From Paenibacillus montaniterrae (GTDB taxonomy: Bacteria; Bacillota; Bacilli; Paenibacillales; Paenibacillaceae), in the NCBI RefSeq assembly GCF_018403185.1, contig NZ_BOSE01000002.1:682001-746000 (forward strand): a DNA stretch of 64,000 nucleotides. Reading direction: 5' to 3'. Position 1 is the first letter of the stretch. Every line of letters starts with the position of its first letter. Position numbers and translations under genes: made by a program. This document shows, one piece after another, positions 44,918 through 52,758 of the stretch. The notes under the pieces are model-generated. The model worked only from the letters and a program-made list of their open reading frames with translations, was not told where the DNA came from and searched no databases.

Positions 44918-45356
44918 GCGCGGCAGCTAATGTACTGCTTTGTTTAAGCTTCTGTATAGATAGATTCAAGCTGTAGTTTCCGTATTCAAGCAGTTTGCCA
45001 AGAAAATAAGTCAATTGTTCTTGGGATGTTACTTTCACCGTCAAATGAAAACAGCCCGCACCCGAAATGCGATGCGCTTCAACGACTTCATTTTGATCTG
45101 AAATAAAGCGAATAAAAGCATCATGATTGGCTGTTTTCATTTGAATAATAACAAACGCAGTAAAAGCAAGCCCTAATTTCAATTCATCAATGATTAACGA
45201 GTAAGCAGATATGATGCCGCTATCCTCTAATTTTTTTATTCGATTGCCTACTGCCTGACCGGTCATATGAATCTGTTCCCCTATGTCCTTCCACGGGATG
45301 CGTGCATTATCCAATAATAGTTGAAGGATCTGAAAATCCGTTTGATCTAGTTTCAT
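44907..45356 (-). CDS. Lrp/AsnC family transcriptional regulator
   Basis: 149 residues. Helix-turn-helix LDQTDFQILQLLLDNARIPWKDIGEQIHMTGQAVGNRIKKLEDSGII, then a RAM ligand/oligomerisation domain (LGLAFTAFVIIQMK, VVEAHRISGAGCFHLTVKV). Such proteins sense amino acids or related small molecules. It is divergent from the MBL hydrolase gene and may regulate it. Confidence 0.92.
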   Translation of the reverse strand: MKLDQTDFQILQLLLDNARIPWKDIGEQIHMTGQAVGNRIKKLEDSGIISAYSLIIDELKLGLAFTAFVIIQMKTANHDAFIRFISDQNEVVEAHRISGAGCFHLTVKVTSQEQLTYFLGKLLEYGNYSLNLSIQKLKQSSTLAAALKD

Positions 45357-45488
45357 ATAAAAATCCTTTCGCCATGAAATGATTTAATAAAAATGTGTTT
45401 CGCCAGGCTATCGATACAACTCCGGATGTTCTTTATCATTTTATTATACCGCAAGCGATATTCCAAAATGAAAAGGAGCTGGAAGCAC

Positions 45489-46250
45489 ATGAATATACAA
45501 CTAATTCGAAATGCGACTCTTATGGTCCAGTATGCAAGGAAGAGGTTTTTAGTCGATCCATTTCTAGCTGAAAAAGGGGCGTATCCGCCATTTCCTAATT
45601 CATTGCGCCAAGATCAAAACAATCCTTTGCTTGACTTGCCTGTTTCGATAGACGACATAATAACCGACCTTGATGCTGTAATTGTTACTCATCTGCATCT
45701 AGATCATTGGGACGAAGCAGCGAAAGAGTTATTGCCTAAGGAAATTAAAATGTTTGTGCAAAATGAGGAGGATGCAACTGAAATTAAGGGCGCTGGCTTT
45801 CAAAACGTTGAGGTTCTCCAGGAAAATAGTAAATTTGGCGAAATTCAACTAACTAAAACTAAAGGCGAACACGGACGAGGGGAAATATTGCAGCTTGCCG
45901 GGCAGGTGTGCGGTGTAATCTTGAAGCATCCAAGTGAAAAGACGCTTTATATTGCTGGAGATACAGTTTGGTATGAAGCTGTTCAAGAGACAATCGATGC
46001 ACATCAGCCAGAAATTATTGTCGTAAATGGCGGTGATAATCAATTTCTGCAAGGTGGCTCTCTCGTGATGGGGAAAGAAGATATTTATATGGTATATAAA
46101 GCTGCGCCTTCGTCAAAAATTATCTCTGTCCATATGGAAGCTGTTAATCATTGGACATTATCGCGAGAGGAATTGATAAGCTTTTCTAAGGAAAAAGGAT
46201 TTTCCACTAATCTTCTCGTTCCATATGATGGAGAAGCTTATACATTTTAA
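45489..46250 (+). CDS. MBL-fold hydrolase, UlaG-like
   Basis: 253 residues from the ATG at 45489 after AAGGAG. Metal site THLHLDHWD (HxHxDH), then IAGDTVWYE with the bridging aspartate, and a late VHMEAVNHW with the remaining histidine. The start MNIQLIRNATLMVQY is typical of the UlaG-like cytoplasmic MBL group, whose substrates include lactones and phosphodiesters. It is monocistronic and divergent from the AsnC-type regulator. Confidence 0.87.
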   Translation: MNIQLIRNATLMVQYARKRFLVDPFLAEKGAYPPFPNSLRQDQNNPLLDLPVSIDDIITDLDAVIVTHLHLDHWDEAAKELLPKEIKMFVQNEEDATEIKGAGFQNVEVLQENSKFGEIQLTKTKGEHGRGEILQLAGQVCGVILKHPSEKTLYIAGDTVWYEAVQETIDAHQPEIIVVNGGDNQFLQGGSLVMGKEDIYMVYKAAPSSKIISVHMEAVNHWTLSREELISFSKEKGFSTNLLVPYDGEAYTF

Positions 46251-46504
46251 TAAAATATGTTGCAGCTACAGTATCACACCGCATGCCTCTCTGGTATGCG
46301 GTGTGATACTGTAGCTGCAGCTGCTCCAAATTATAAATGAGACTATAGGCGGTGTCCTCTCGCCGAACAGCTTGCAAGGCATCCAGAGCAAATTCGAGCT
46401 GATCCTTCTCGCGCGCTGAGGACTCGTCAGCAATATGAGCCGCCCCTTTCACGTACCGCTCCATCGAATTGCGGTCGTAATCGCTGTACGTGCTTCGCCA
46501 GTGC
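46207..46504 (-). pseudogene. Frameshifted C-terminal tail of the XRE gene, or an unrelated short ORF
   Basis: In the +1 frame directly after the XRE gene an open, protein-like sequence continues (DEHWRSTYSDYDRNSMERY, later EFALDALQAVRRED) without a usable start codon or ribosome site before the ATG at 46464. The frames would join at the AAAAAGGGGGG tract (near 46515-46525). The last 35 codons run through the 46262-46318 hairpin and into the MBL gene, so the original end is probably lost. It may be a decayed or phase-variable extension; a purely spurious ORF cannot be excluded. Confidence 0.35.
46262..46318. terminator. 26-bp hairpin after the MBL gene
   Basis: 46262-46287 pairs with 46293-46318 with a single mismatch and a 5-base TCTCT loop. 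There is no T tract, but the stem is strong and begins 12 bases after the MBL stop. Confidence 0.75.
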
Positions 46505-47020
46505 TCATCGCGCTTTCCCCCCTTTTTCCAACATCACAATCAATTCGTTCACTCTTTCGTTCTCGATTTCGTGAAGGATCGTATCGAATATCCAGTCGAT
46601 CCGCTCATCATAGCGCTGAAGTGCAGCCGTAATTCTCGTTAAGCGCTGCTCGGTCTCCTTCTCTTGAAGAAGCTGGCGGATTTTCTCTCGATAAGGCTCT
46701 ATATCCTCCTCATCAGCTCTTTCCGCTTCAAGCTGCGCAATCTTCTGCTCCAGCAGCATGACATGGAGCTCAACCTTGGCGATAGGCGTCAGCGGTTTAA
46801 CGAAGCTATTGCTATCGACGAACACCTCCCGCTTCACCCCAAAATAGTCGACAAGCGCCTGAAGCCGCTCCTGTGGAATCGGTCTGCGCTTTTTGATCCA
46901 ATCAGAAAATTGCTGCGGCGTAATATGAAGCTGACGCCCAATCCCGGAATAGGACTGCTCGTTAATCATAACCAAATATTCCAGCACTGTTTTCGACTCA
47001 CTTCGTTCATGCTTACTCAT
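46505..47020 (-). CDS. XRE-type helix-turn-helix regulator
   Basis: 171 residues from the ATG at 47020 after GGAGGG. An N-terminal Cro/C1-type HTH (VLEYLVMINEQSYSGIGRQLHITPQQFSDWIKKRRPIP) is followed by a long charged helical region (about 75-170). Three 15-bp palindromes lie directly upstream at 47036-47103, almost certainly its own operators. The coding sequence ends at a G6 tract and TGA, and a protein-like sequence continues in the +1 frame. Confidence 0.85.
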   Translation of the reverse strand: MSKHERSESKTVLEYLVMINEQSYSGIGRQLHITPQQFSDWIKKRRPIPQERLQALVDYFGVKREVFVDSNSFVKPLTPIAKVELHVMLLEQKIAQLEAERADEEDIEPYREKIRQLLQEKETEQRLTRITAALQRYDERIDWIFDTILHEIENERVNELIVMLEKGGKAR

Positions 47021-47035
47021 ATAGCTTCCCTCCAC

Positions 47036-47103
47036 GACATAATTTACGTCAACTATACAGCATCGACATAATTTATGTCAATAGATTCGACGTAATTTAT
47101 GTC
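47036..47103. promoter_or_regulatory. Three palindromic operators upstream of the XRE gene
   Basis: GACATAATTTACGTC (47036-47050), GACATAATTTATGTC (47065-47079) and GACGTAATTTATGTC (47089-47103). Each is an inverted repeat with 7-base arms around a central T. Start-to-start spacings are 29 and 24 bases. The first lies 16 bases before the XRE ATG and would overlap the ribosome site or start of transcription. Confidence 0.85.
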
Positions 47104-47217
47104 AGCAGCAAAAAAGCCATCGAGATATACTCGACAGCTTAAGAGAGCCAACACCTCACCGGTTTCATAAATTCACTACAAGCGTCCCCGTTTACAAGCA
47201 CCTATTGCTATACCGCA

Positions 47218-47370
47218 TCATTTGCTTTCCTTCAGCTTCCATGCACTAACGAAAAATGCAGCAGAACCGATGAGCGGAAATACAGCCAACCAGCTTTTGC
47301 TGAGAGCCTGCTCGATAAACGTTATCGCAAGAATAATGCCCAGAATCGCATAGATTAGCTTCTTTTTCAT
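47218..47370 (-). CDS. Small membrane protein of the GntR-ABC operon
   Basis: 50 residues starting MKKKLIYAILG with two hydrophobic segments (YAILGIIILAITF-like and WLAVFPLIGSAAFFVSAW) and ending KLKESK. The ATG at 47370 has GGGAGGAG at 7 bases, a strong site for so small a gene. It lies 29 bases after the ABC permease stop and is probably cotranscribed. No known family recognised. Confidence 0.7.
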   Translation of the reverse strand: MKKKLIYAILGIILAITFIEQALSKSWLAVFPLIGSAAFFVSAWKLKESK

Positions 47371-47399
47371 GAGCGATCTCCTCCCTTCCTGGCCCCTGA

Positions 47400-48041
47400 T
47401 TACAAATCACGGGAAGCATATACGCGAATCGAAATCAACAGGGATGCTGCACCAATTACAGCGGCCAACAGAACGAAAAGCAGCCCTTGCATAGGCTGAG
47501 AAAGCGGGATGTTGCTCCAATCCATGCTGCTATTTTGCAGCAGCTTGATCACACTCGGCATAACAAATGGCGTAATAAAAATCATAAAGAAGAAAATGTA
47601 TCTCGACTTTTCATAGCCAAACCGATATTGAATCGGAATGATGACTCCAAATGCAATTTGCAGGATCAGCACAGCCAGGCCGCTCTCATACAAATTAAGC
47701 AGCCGAAGCTCAAGCGGTGCGATTAAGGCAGTTAGCGTATAAAGCAGATAGCACGCTGCAAACAGCACTGCCACCATCACATATTTGGCGATCACCAGCT
47801 TTTTTCGTGTATACGGAGTGGCGCACAAATAAGCAGCACCGCGAAACTTATCCTCCGCCATCGAAGCGCTGTTAAACATTAAGTACGCGATAAACAGCGT
47901 GCTTATAAAAAAGGAAGGAAATTCGCCACCAGCCATCAGCTTCGTATGAATGAACACAGGCAGCACCAGCGCGGCGATCAGCAGCACAATCCAATACCTT
48001 TTCGCTAATAAAAAATCCTTCTTCACCAAATGATAAAGCAT
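47400..48041 (-). CDS. ABC-2 type permease
   Basis: 213 residues with about six hydrophobic segments (YWIVLLIAALVLPVF, FPSFFISTLFIAYLMF, VAVLFAACYLLYTLTALI and others) and the short cytoplasmic motif AEDKFRGAAYLCATPYTRKKLVIAKY seen in the ABC2_membrane_5 group. It is the membrane partner of the ATPase encoded 4 bases upstream. Transporters regulated by YtrA-type GntR proteins typically export or respond to cell-wall-active compounds. Confidence 0.85.
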   Translation of the reverse strand: MLYHLVKKDFLLAKRYWIVLLIAALVLPVFIHTKLMAGGEFPSFFISTLFIAYLMFNSASMAEDKFRGAAYLCATPYTRKKLVIAKYVMVAVLFAACYLLYTLTALIAPLELRLLNLYESGLAVLILQIAFGVIIPIQYRFGYEKSRYIFFFMIFITPFVMPSVIKLLQNSSMDWSNIPLSQPMQGLLFVLLAAVIGAASLLISIRVYASRDL

Positions 48042-48045
48042 ACGA

Positions 48046-48894
48046 TCACCTCTTAATATAACTCAGCATAATATCCTCAATCGACGGCCTTTCAATGTAC
48101 ACATTTTTCATTTGACGTCGTACCGCAGCTTTATCCGCGGTCAGGCCGGAAAATCCGTAATCCGTTTCATCGAGCGTTAAAAATAAAGCCTTGCTCTGCT
48201 CGTTCAGCTCCTTATTATCTCCTTTAACCAGGCCATGCTTATCCAGCAATAGATCCTTTTCCTCACTAAAAATGATACGGCCGCCGTGAATAAGAATGAG
48301 CATATCCGCAACCTTGTCCAGATCAGACGTAATATGTGAGGACAGAAACACACTTTTTCCTTCTCCGACATATTCCAATAAAATGTCCATTAGCTCCAAT
48401 CTCACCTGCGGATCGAGCCCGCTTGTCGGCTCATCCATAATCAACAAATCAGCATGATGGGAAATCGCCAGTGCAATTGCATACTTCATGCGCATCCCTT
48501 TCGACAACGTGCCAATCCTTTGATTCAGAGGCAGTCCAAAACGGTCAATATTTCGCTTAAATAAGCGATTATCCCAGTTGCTATAGGAGGCCGCAATAAC
48601 ATTCTTCATCTCCAGCAGCGTTAAATCATCATAAAAATAACCGTCATCCAGCACAATGCCGATTCGATTTTTAAACTCATGCTCATTATTTTGAATGCTC
48701 TTGCCAAAGAATTTAATTTCTCCCGCATCCTTCTGTATTAACCCGAGCAGCAGCTTAATCGTCGTTGTTTTTCCAGCACCATTTACACCTATAAATCCGG
48801 TAATGCATCCTTCAGTTAAGGAAAAGCTTACGTTATCCAGCTTAAAGCTTCCCAACTGCTTCGTTAATTCGTTAACCTCCAGAATAGGCTTCAT
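48046..48894 (-). CDS. ABC transporter ATPase
   Basis: 282 residues. Walker A GVNGAGKTT, signature LSKGMRMKYAIALAIS, Walker B LLIMDEPTSGLD and switch His in FLSSHI are intact. The IGTLSKGMRMK form is typical of the BcrA/YtrB-like exporter ATPases. Its ATG overlaps the end of the GntR gene (48891-48894). Confidence 0.93.
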   Translation of the reverse strand: MKPILEVNELTKQLGSFKLDNVSFSLTEGCITGFIGVNGAGKTTTIKLLLGLIQKDAGEIKFFGKSIQNNEHEFKNRIGIVLDDGYFYDDLTLLEMKNVIAASYSNWDNRLFKRNIDRFGLPLNQRIGTLSKGMRMKYAIALAISHHADLLIMDEPTSGLDPQVRLELMDILLEYVGEGKSVFLSSHITSDLDKVADMLILIHGGRIIFSEEKDLLLDKHGLVKGDNKELNEQSKALFLTLDETDYGFSGLTADKAAVRRQMKNVYIERPSIEDIMLSYIKR

Positions 48895-49271
48895 TCCTCT
48901 TCCTCCTCAAACAGCAAGTCCATCATCGCGTAAAGCTCGCTTTTCTGAATACCAAGCATACGTGCCGCTTCCCACGCTTCGGTCAGCTTGCTCTCCACCA
49001 TGCGTCGTTTTGACTCCATTAACAATTCAACATTTTCCTTGGCGACAAATGAGCCCTTGCCAGCCTTGGTCGTAATAAACCCTTCCGCTTCCAGCTCATC
49101 GTATACTCTTCGTGTCGTCAGTACACTGACATGCAGATCATTCGCCAGCGCGCGAATGGAAGGCAGCATCTCGCCTTCAGCCAGCTCTCCTTGCAGAATC
49201 GCTTGCTTGATTTGATCTTTAATTTTCTGATATATGGGTAAGTCCGATGTATTCGTAATGATGATTTTCAT
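48891..49271 (-). CDS. GntR-family regulator, YtrA subfamily
   Basis: 126 residues: a winged HTH (IYQKIKDQIKQAILQGELAEGEMLPSIRALANDLHVSVLTTRRVYDELE) with only a short helical C-terminus, the YtrA layout found upstream of ABC exporters. It is the first gene of the operon GntR-ATPase-permease-small membrane protein. The promoter at 49342-49370 overlaps repeated CTGTG elements that are probable operators. Confidence 0.92.
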   Translation of the reverse strand: MKIIITNTSDLPIYQKIKDQIKQAILQGELAEGEMLPSIRALANDLHVSVLTTRRVYDELEAEGFITTKAGKGSFVAKENVELLMESKRRMVESKLTEAWEAARMLGIQKSELYAMMDLLFEEEEE

Positions 49272-49320
49272 AAAACCTCCATGACAGCCTGCAAGTTTTG
49301 CTCGGATTCTTCGAATCCAA

Positions 49321-49370
49321 CTGTGTATCTCCTACATTAACAGAATACACAGTATGCACAGTTGTGTCAA
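49321..49370 (-). promoter_or_regulatory. Promoter and probable operators of the GntR-ABC operon
   Basis: Leftward -35 TTGACA (49370-49365), 17-base spacer and -10 TATTCT (49347-49342). The spacer contains ACTGTG twice, and CTGTGTAT (49321-49328) and ATACACAG (49345-49352) form an inverted repeat across the start region, both plausible YtrA-type sites. Confidence 0.75.
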
Positions 49371-49424
49371 GAAAGGAACCAGAAACGAAACCGTTTGTGG
49401 CTCGCTCAAAAACAGAAATATTTT

Positions 49425-49444
49425 TTTAACTATCGGTAGTTAAA
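49425..49444. promoter_or_regulatory. TetR-type operator
   Basis: TTTAACTA and TAGTTAAA are perfect inverted arms around TCGG. The site lies just before the -35 of the tetR promoter. Confidence 0.75.
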
Positions 49445-49447
49445 TTA

Positions 49448-49477
49448 TTGACTTAATCTTTTTCCTGTTGCTATAAT
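49448..49477 (+). promoter_or_regulatory. Promoter of the tetR-SDR operon
   Basis: TTGACT (49448-49453), 18-base spacer, TATAAT (49472-49477). The operator at 49425-49444 abuts the -35. Confidence 0.75.
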
Positions 49478-49509
49478 GAGCTAGACCATTTATCGAAGGA
49501 GCGATCGCT

Positions 49510-50106
49510 ATAAAAAAAAGAGAGCTTACATCTAGCCAATTAATTGAAGCAGCATTTGAGCTATTTACAGAGCATGGTATTGAGAAAACGAGTTTAGCGA
49601 TGATCGCCAAAAAGGTGGGGATGACCAAGCCCTCGATCTATTATCATTTTTCCACCAAGGAAGAGCTCATTAGCCAGGTTTTCGAGTACATTTTCAAAGA
49701 CCATTATTTTAATTCCTATTTTCAAACTGATTCACTCGACAAAGAGCAATTTGCGCAAAGCCTTTACCAAGGCGGACTAAAGATGATGCCTGGCCAAGAC
49801 AGAGCGAATTATGCCGTTTTGCGAGTACTGAATGAATTTGTCATACTATCTGAACGTGAAGCACTGTATAGGGAGCGCATAATCAAGCTGCAGCATGATT
49901 TTCTTGACGGATTTCGCAAGCTGCTGCTCGCCGGGGCGGATTTAGGAGCTGTTGCCTCGCACAATATCGACTATAAAGCAACGATTCTTGCGCTGGTCAT
50001 TGATAATTTATCTCGCTCTGTTTTGATGAATGTGGAAATCGATTACGAAGGTGTATGGAAGGAAGCAGTGAACAGTATCCTTAACGAAGATTCGAAAATT
50101 CGCTAA
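49510..50106 (+). CDS. TetR family regulator with a non-standard (ATA) start
   Basis: 198 residues if read from the ATA at 49510. The frame KKRELTSSQLIEAAFELFTEHGIEKTSLAMIAKKVGMTKPSIYYHFSTKEELI is a complete TetR HTH. The first ATG in frame is at 49600, inside the recognition helix, which would destroy the DNA-binding domain. An AAGGAG site at 49496-49501 points at the ATA with an 8-base spacing. Either ATA is used inefficiently, or a former ATG has mutated. The C-terminal ligand domain is full length. The SDR gene follows after 22 bases. Confidence 0.75.
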   Translation: MKKRELTSSQLIEAAFELFTEHGIEKTSLAMIAKKVGMTKPSIYYHFSTKEELISQVFEYIFKDHYFNSYFQTDSLDKEQFAQSLYQGGLKMMPGQDRANYAVLRVLNEFVILSEREALYRERIIKLQHDFLDGFRKLLLAGADLGAVASHNIDYKATILALVIDNLSRSVLMNVEIDYEGVWKEAVNSILNEDSKIR

Positions 50107-50128
50107 TATCCAAATTAGAGGTGAGGAA

Positions 50129-50878
50129 TTGAAGGCTATTATTATTACAGGGGCATCGCAAGGAATTGGCGAAGCGCTAGCCAACCAACTACTTAACGAA
50201 GCCCATCATATATGCTGTATATCCAGAACTAGCAATCCAAAGCTTATCGAGCGTGCCAAGCAAAGCAGCAATAAGCTAAGCTACTTCCCGTTTGACCTTA
50301 CCCGATTAAACGAGATTGATCAGCTTTTTGCAGAGGTATTTGCCGCAATTAACGCCGAGTCGAAGCTGGACGCCATCTATCTAATCAATAATGCAGGGAT
50401 GCTATCTCCCGTTGCACCTATTGAATTAAATAGCGCGACCAGCATCATTGAAAATGTACATGTCAATTTGCTCGCTCCTATGATTATTACATCTAATTTT
50501 ATAAGACTGACACAAGAAATGAACATCGATAAACGGATCATGAATATCTCATCGGCCTCAGCCAAATATTTACTGCCGGCGCAAAGCTGCTACAGCACCG
50601 CTAAAGCGGGCTTGGATTCCTTCTCCAAAAGCATAAATCTGGAGCAATCCGGCAAGCAATATCCTGTCAAGGTCGCTGCTGTATATCCTGGCATGATCGA
50701 CACGCAGCTGCAAGCCGAAATCCGTTCCACAAGCAGCAAGCTGTTTCCGTATGTAGAGCAGTTCAAGCAACTAGCTGAAGCCGGGCAGCTTCAAACCCCG
50801 GACTATACAGCCGAAAAATTAATTGAAATTCTGTTCCGACATGATTTTGGCAGCAACGCACTTATTGAAGAGCTGTGA
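50129..50878 (+). CDS. Short-chain dehydrogenase/reductase, YueD-like
   Basis: 249 residues from a TTG at 50129 preceded by GAGGTGAGG. TGASQGIGEA is the NAD(P) glycine motif, NNAGML the central NNAG, and YSTAK holds the catalytic Tyr and Lys. The sequence resembles the sepiapterin/benzil reductase (YueD) group that reduces dicarbonyls with NADPH. It is cotranscribed with the TetR regulator, which probably controls it. Confidence 0.88.
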   Translation: MKAIIITGASQGIGEALANQLLNEAHHICCISRTSNPKLIERAKQSSNKLSYFPFDLTRLNEIDQLFAEVFAAINAESKLDAIYLINNAGMLSPVAPIELNSATSIIENVHVNLLAPMIITSNFIRLTQEMNIDKRIMNISSASAKYLLPAQSCYSTAKAGLDSFSKSINLEQSGKQYPVKVAAVYPGMIDTQLQAEIRSTSSKLFPYVEQFKQLAEAGQLQTPDYTAEKLIEILFRHDFGSNALIEEL

Positions 50879-51243
50879 AAAGTAAAGAGTTGAAAGGCTG
50901 GCAAAGGGATGGCTAGACGCTAAGGAAGCTGGATAACGTTATGTGTGACACAATGAAGCCTTTCTCATTCTAAGGAATATCTAGCGTCTTATTAGGCGGT
51001 TTCCCCCGTATTTGGGGCAGATTTCCGTACTTAAGGTTATGTATATTCGTTAGAATGTCCATCGCCTCCAAACGGATCAATTAACGTTATCCAGATTCTT
51101 TAAACCTTCACTTTAACCTTGCACAGAGGCTTACAGGACGGCCTCTTCCCGTTAATCAGTTACAACATTGGCGCAACTTGAGCAACAAAAGAGCCTCTAC
51201 CCTTTATTTAAGATAGAGGCTACTTCTTTATACTAGAGAACAA
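50879..51243. other. 365-base intergenic region with nested inverted repeats
   Basis: No gene seen. CTGGATAACGTTA (50929-50941) and TAACGTTATCCAG (51082-51094) are perfect 13-base inverted copies 140 bases apart; AGACGCTA (50915-50922) and TAGCGTCT (50982-50989) form a second pair. The block between 50915 and 51094 has the look of a non-coding, transposon-derived or palindromic repeat element, but no target duplication or second copy is visible in this window. A terminator for the MFS gene occupies the right end. Confidence 0.5.
51187..51221 (-). terminator. Terminator of the GPH-family transporter gene
   Basis: AGCCTCTA (51192-51199) pairs with TAGAGGCT (51214-51221); leftward it is followed by CTTTTGTT. 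Confidence 0.7.
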
Positions 51244-52734
51244 TTAATTTAATGAAACCGTTTTCGATTCATCTGTGACTACATGATTGGCTTTGCTTTG
51301 TTCATGTCTCGCATTTAATTCTTCCTGTATTTCAAGCATTTTTTCTTTTGTTAGCGGATAAAACTTCATCGCAATGACGGAAATAATCCACGCCACCATA
51401 ACCGTTCCGATATACAATGCCATCGTAACCCAAAATATAGATTCGGAATAAGGAGTATTTATATCAGGAAATGCTGCCTTAAATCCTATTGCTGCTAAAG
51501 TTAAACCGACGACGGTTTGTGCTAATGAAGAAACGACTTTATCAATAAATGAATATGTTGTAGAGATAATACCTGGTACAAAACGTCCTGTTCGATATGT
51601 TTCATAATCTACAATATCCGGTATTAATGGAGAGACCAGCCCTGTCGATAGAAAAATAAACGCTCCGCTCAATAACATCAGCAAGACGAAAGCAATCGTC
51701 ATAAAGCCCAAATTGTCAAACCCGATTTGAGTCGGATCTCCCAACCATAGAAGCAGAAAGAGCAGGGCATAGGTGATGATACATCCCCATGTTGCCGCTA
51801 CATAGCCTCTTTTTGTACCAACCTTTCTTGCCCACTTTATTCCGAAAAAAATCATAAGAAGATTTACGAAAATTGCAGGCATTGCCATCTGGCCTGACAT
51901 AGAAAAGTTACCAATAATAATGCCATACAACATGACAATAACAACCTGATTCGAATGCGTCTGCATCGCAAGCTTATCCGAAGTGACTGATAAAACAAAG
52001 ATTTGCAAGGCTCGGTTCCCTTTTATCACTTGCCACATATCCTTAACACGAACCTTTTCCGAGCTACCCGATTTCGTTTCCAGATTTTCCATACGGTCCT
52101 TTGACCAGATAGCTGCAACACATAGCGCATATAGTATACCTGCTATTCCAACTACAGTAAGCACCATCTCTTGAAAGAAGTCAGGATTGTTGAAGCCGCC
52201 GTATTTAGGCACCAAATAAAGCGAGTTATACATTGAAAAAAGAGACAGGAATACCGTCGTATAAGCAGCTTCAATTCCTCCTAACACCGGACGCTGCTTA
52301 GGATCATTAGTAATGATGGCAAGCCCGGACCATTTCGAAATAGCTGCAAATGTATAGCCGAGAATATAAAAAGCATAAACAATAATAAAGTAAATCAGTT
52401 TCATGCTGCTCGGAACAAGATGCGTGGTAAAAAACATAACCACGGTGGATACGCTCATAATGATATAGCCGGAAATGACAAATGGTTTCACTTTGCCATA
52501 TTTTCCTTTGGAGCGGTCTATCAAAAATCCTACAATAGGATCCGTAATGCCATCAAAAAATCGAGAGCCTGTAATCACGAGTGAAGCAACGACCGTTCCA
52601 AGACCTACAATGCCAGCCGCGTAATAGGAGACCAGCATCATTAGCGCCATAAATAACTTTTGTCCCAAGACACCTGCCGGATAACAAATTAATTGCCATG
52701 TTTTAGCGCGGTTATAGCTGATTTGTGAATTCAT
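51244..52734 (-). CDS. GPH-family sugar:cation symporter (MFS)
   Basis: 496 residues, about 12 membrane segments, of the glycoside-pentoside-hexuronide family related to MelB and XynP. Marks are GTVVASLVITGSRFFDGITDPIVGFLIDRSKGKYGKVKPF near the N-terminus and IPDIVDYETYRTGRFVPGIISTTYSFIDKV in the second half. It is the third gene of the leftward operon SDR-MFS-GPH and probably imports a glycoside or hexuronide. The GH2 enzyme encoded at 56472 could act on it. Confidence 0.9.
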   Translation of the reverse strand: MNSQISYNRAKTWQLICYPAGVLGQKLFMALMMLVSYYAAGIVGLGTVVASLVITGSRFFDGITDPIVGFLIDRSKGKYGKVKPFVISGYIIMSVSTVVMFFTTHLVPSSMKLIYFIIVYAFYILGYTFAAISKWSGLAIITNDPKQRPVLGGIEAAYTTVFLSLFSMYNSLYLVPKYGGFNNPDFFQEMVLTVVGIAGILYALCVAAIWSKDRMENLETKSGSSEKVRVKDMWQVIKGNRALQIFVLSVTSDKLAMQTHSNQVVIVMLYGIIIGNFSMSGQMAMPAIFVNLLMIFFGIKWARKVGTKRGYVAATWGCIITYALLFLLLWLGDPTQIGFDNLGFMTIAFVLLMLLSGAFIFLSTGLVSPLIPDIVDYETYRTGRFVPGIISTTYSFIDKVVSSLAQTVVGLTLAAIGFKAAFPDINTPYSESIFWVTMALYIGTVMVAWIISVIAMKFYPLTKEKMLEIQEELNARHEQSKANHVVTDESKTVSLN

Positions 52735-52758
52735 TAGATGTAACCCCTTTCAAAATAA

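Noticed and set aside
49600..50106. TetR gene starting at the first ATG (49600)
   Set aside because: That start removes half of the DNA-binding domain, although the upstream frame encodes it perfectly and has a well-placed ribosome site.
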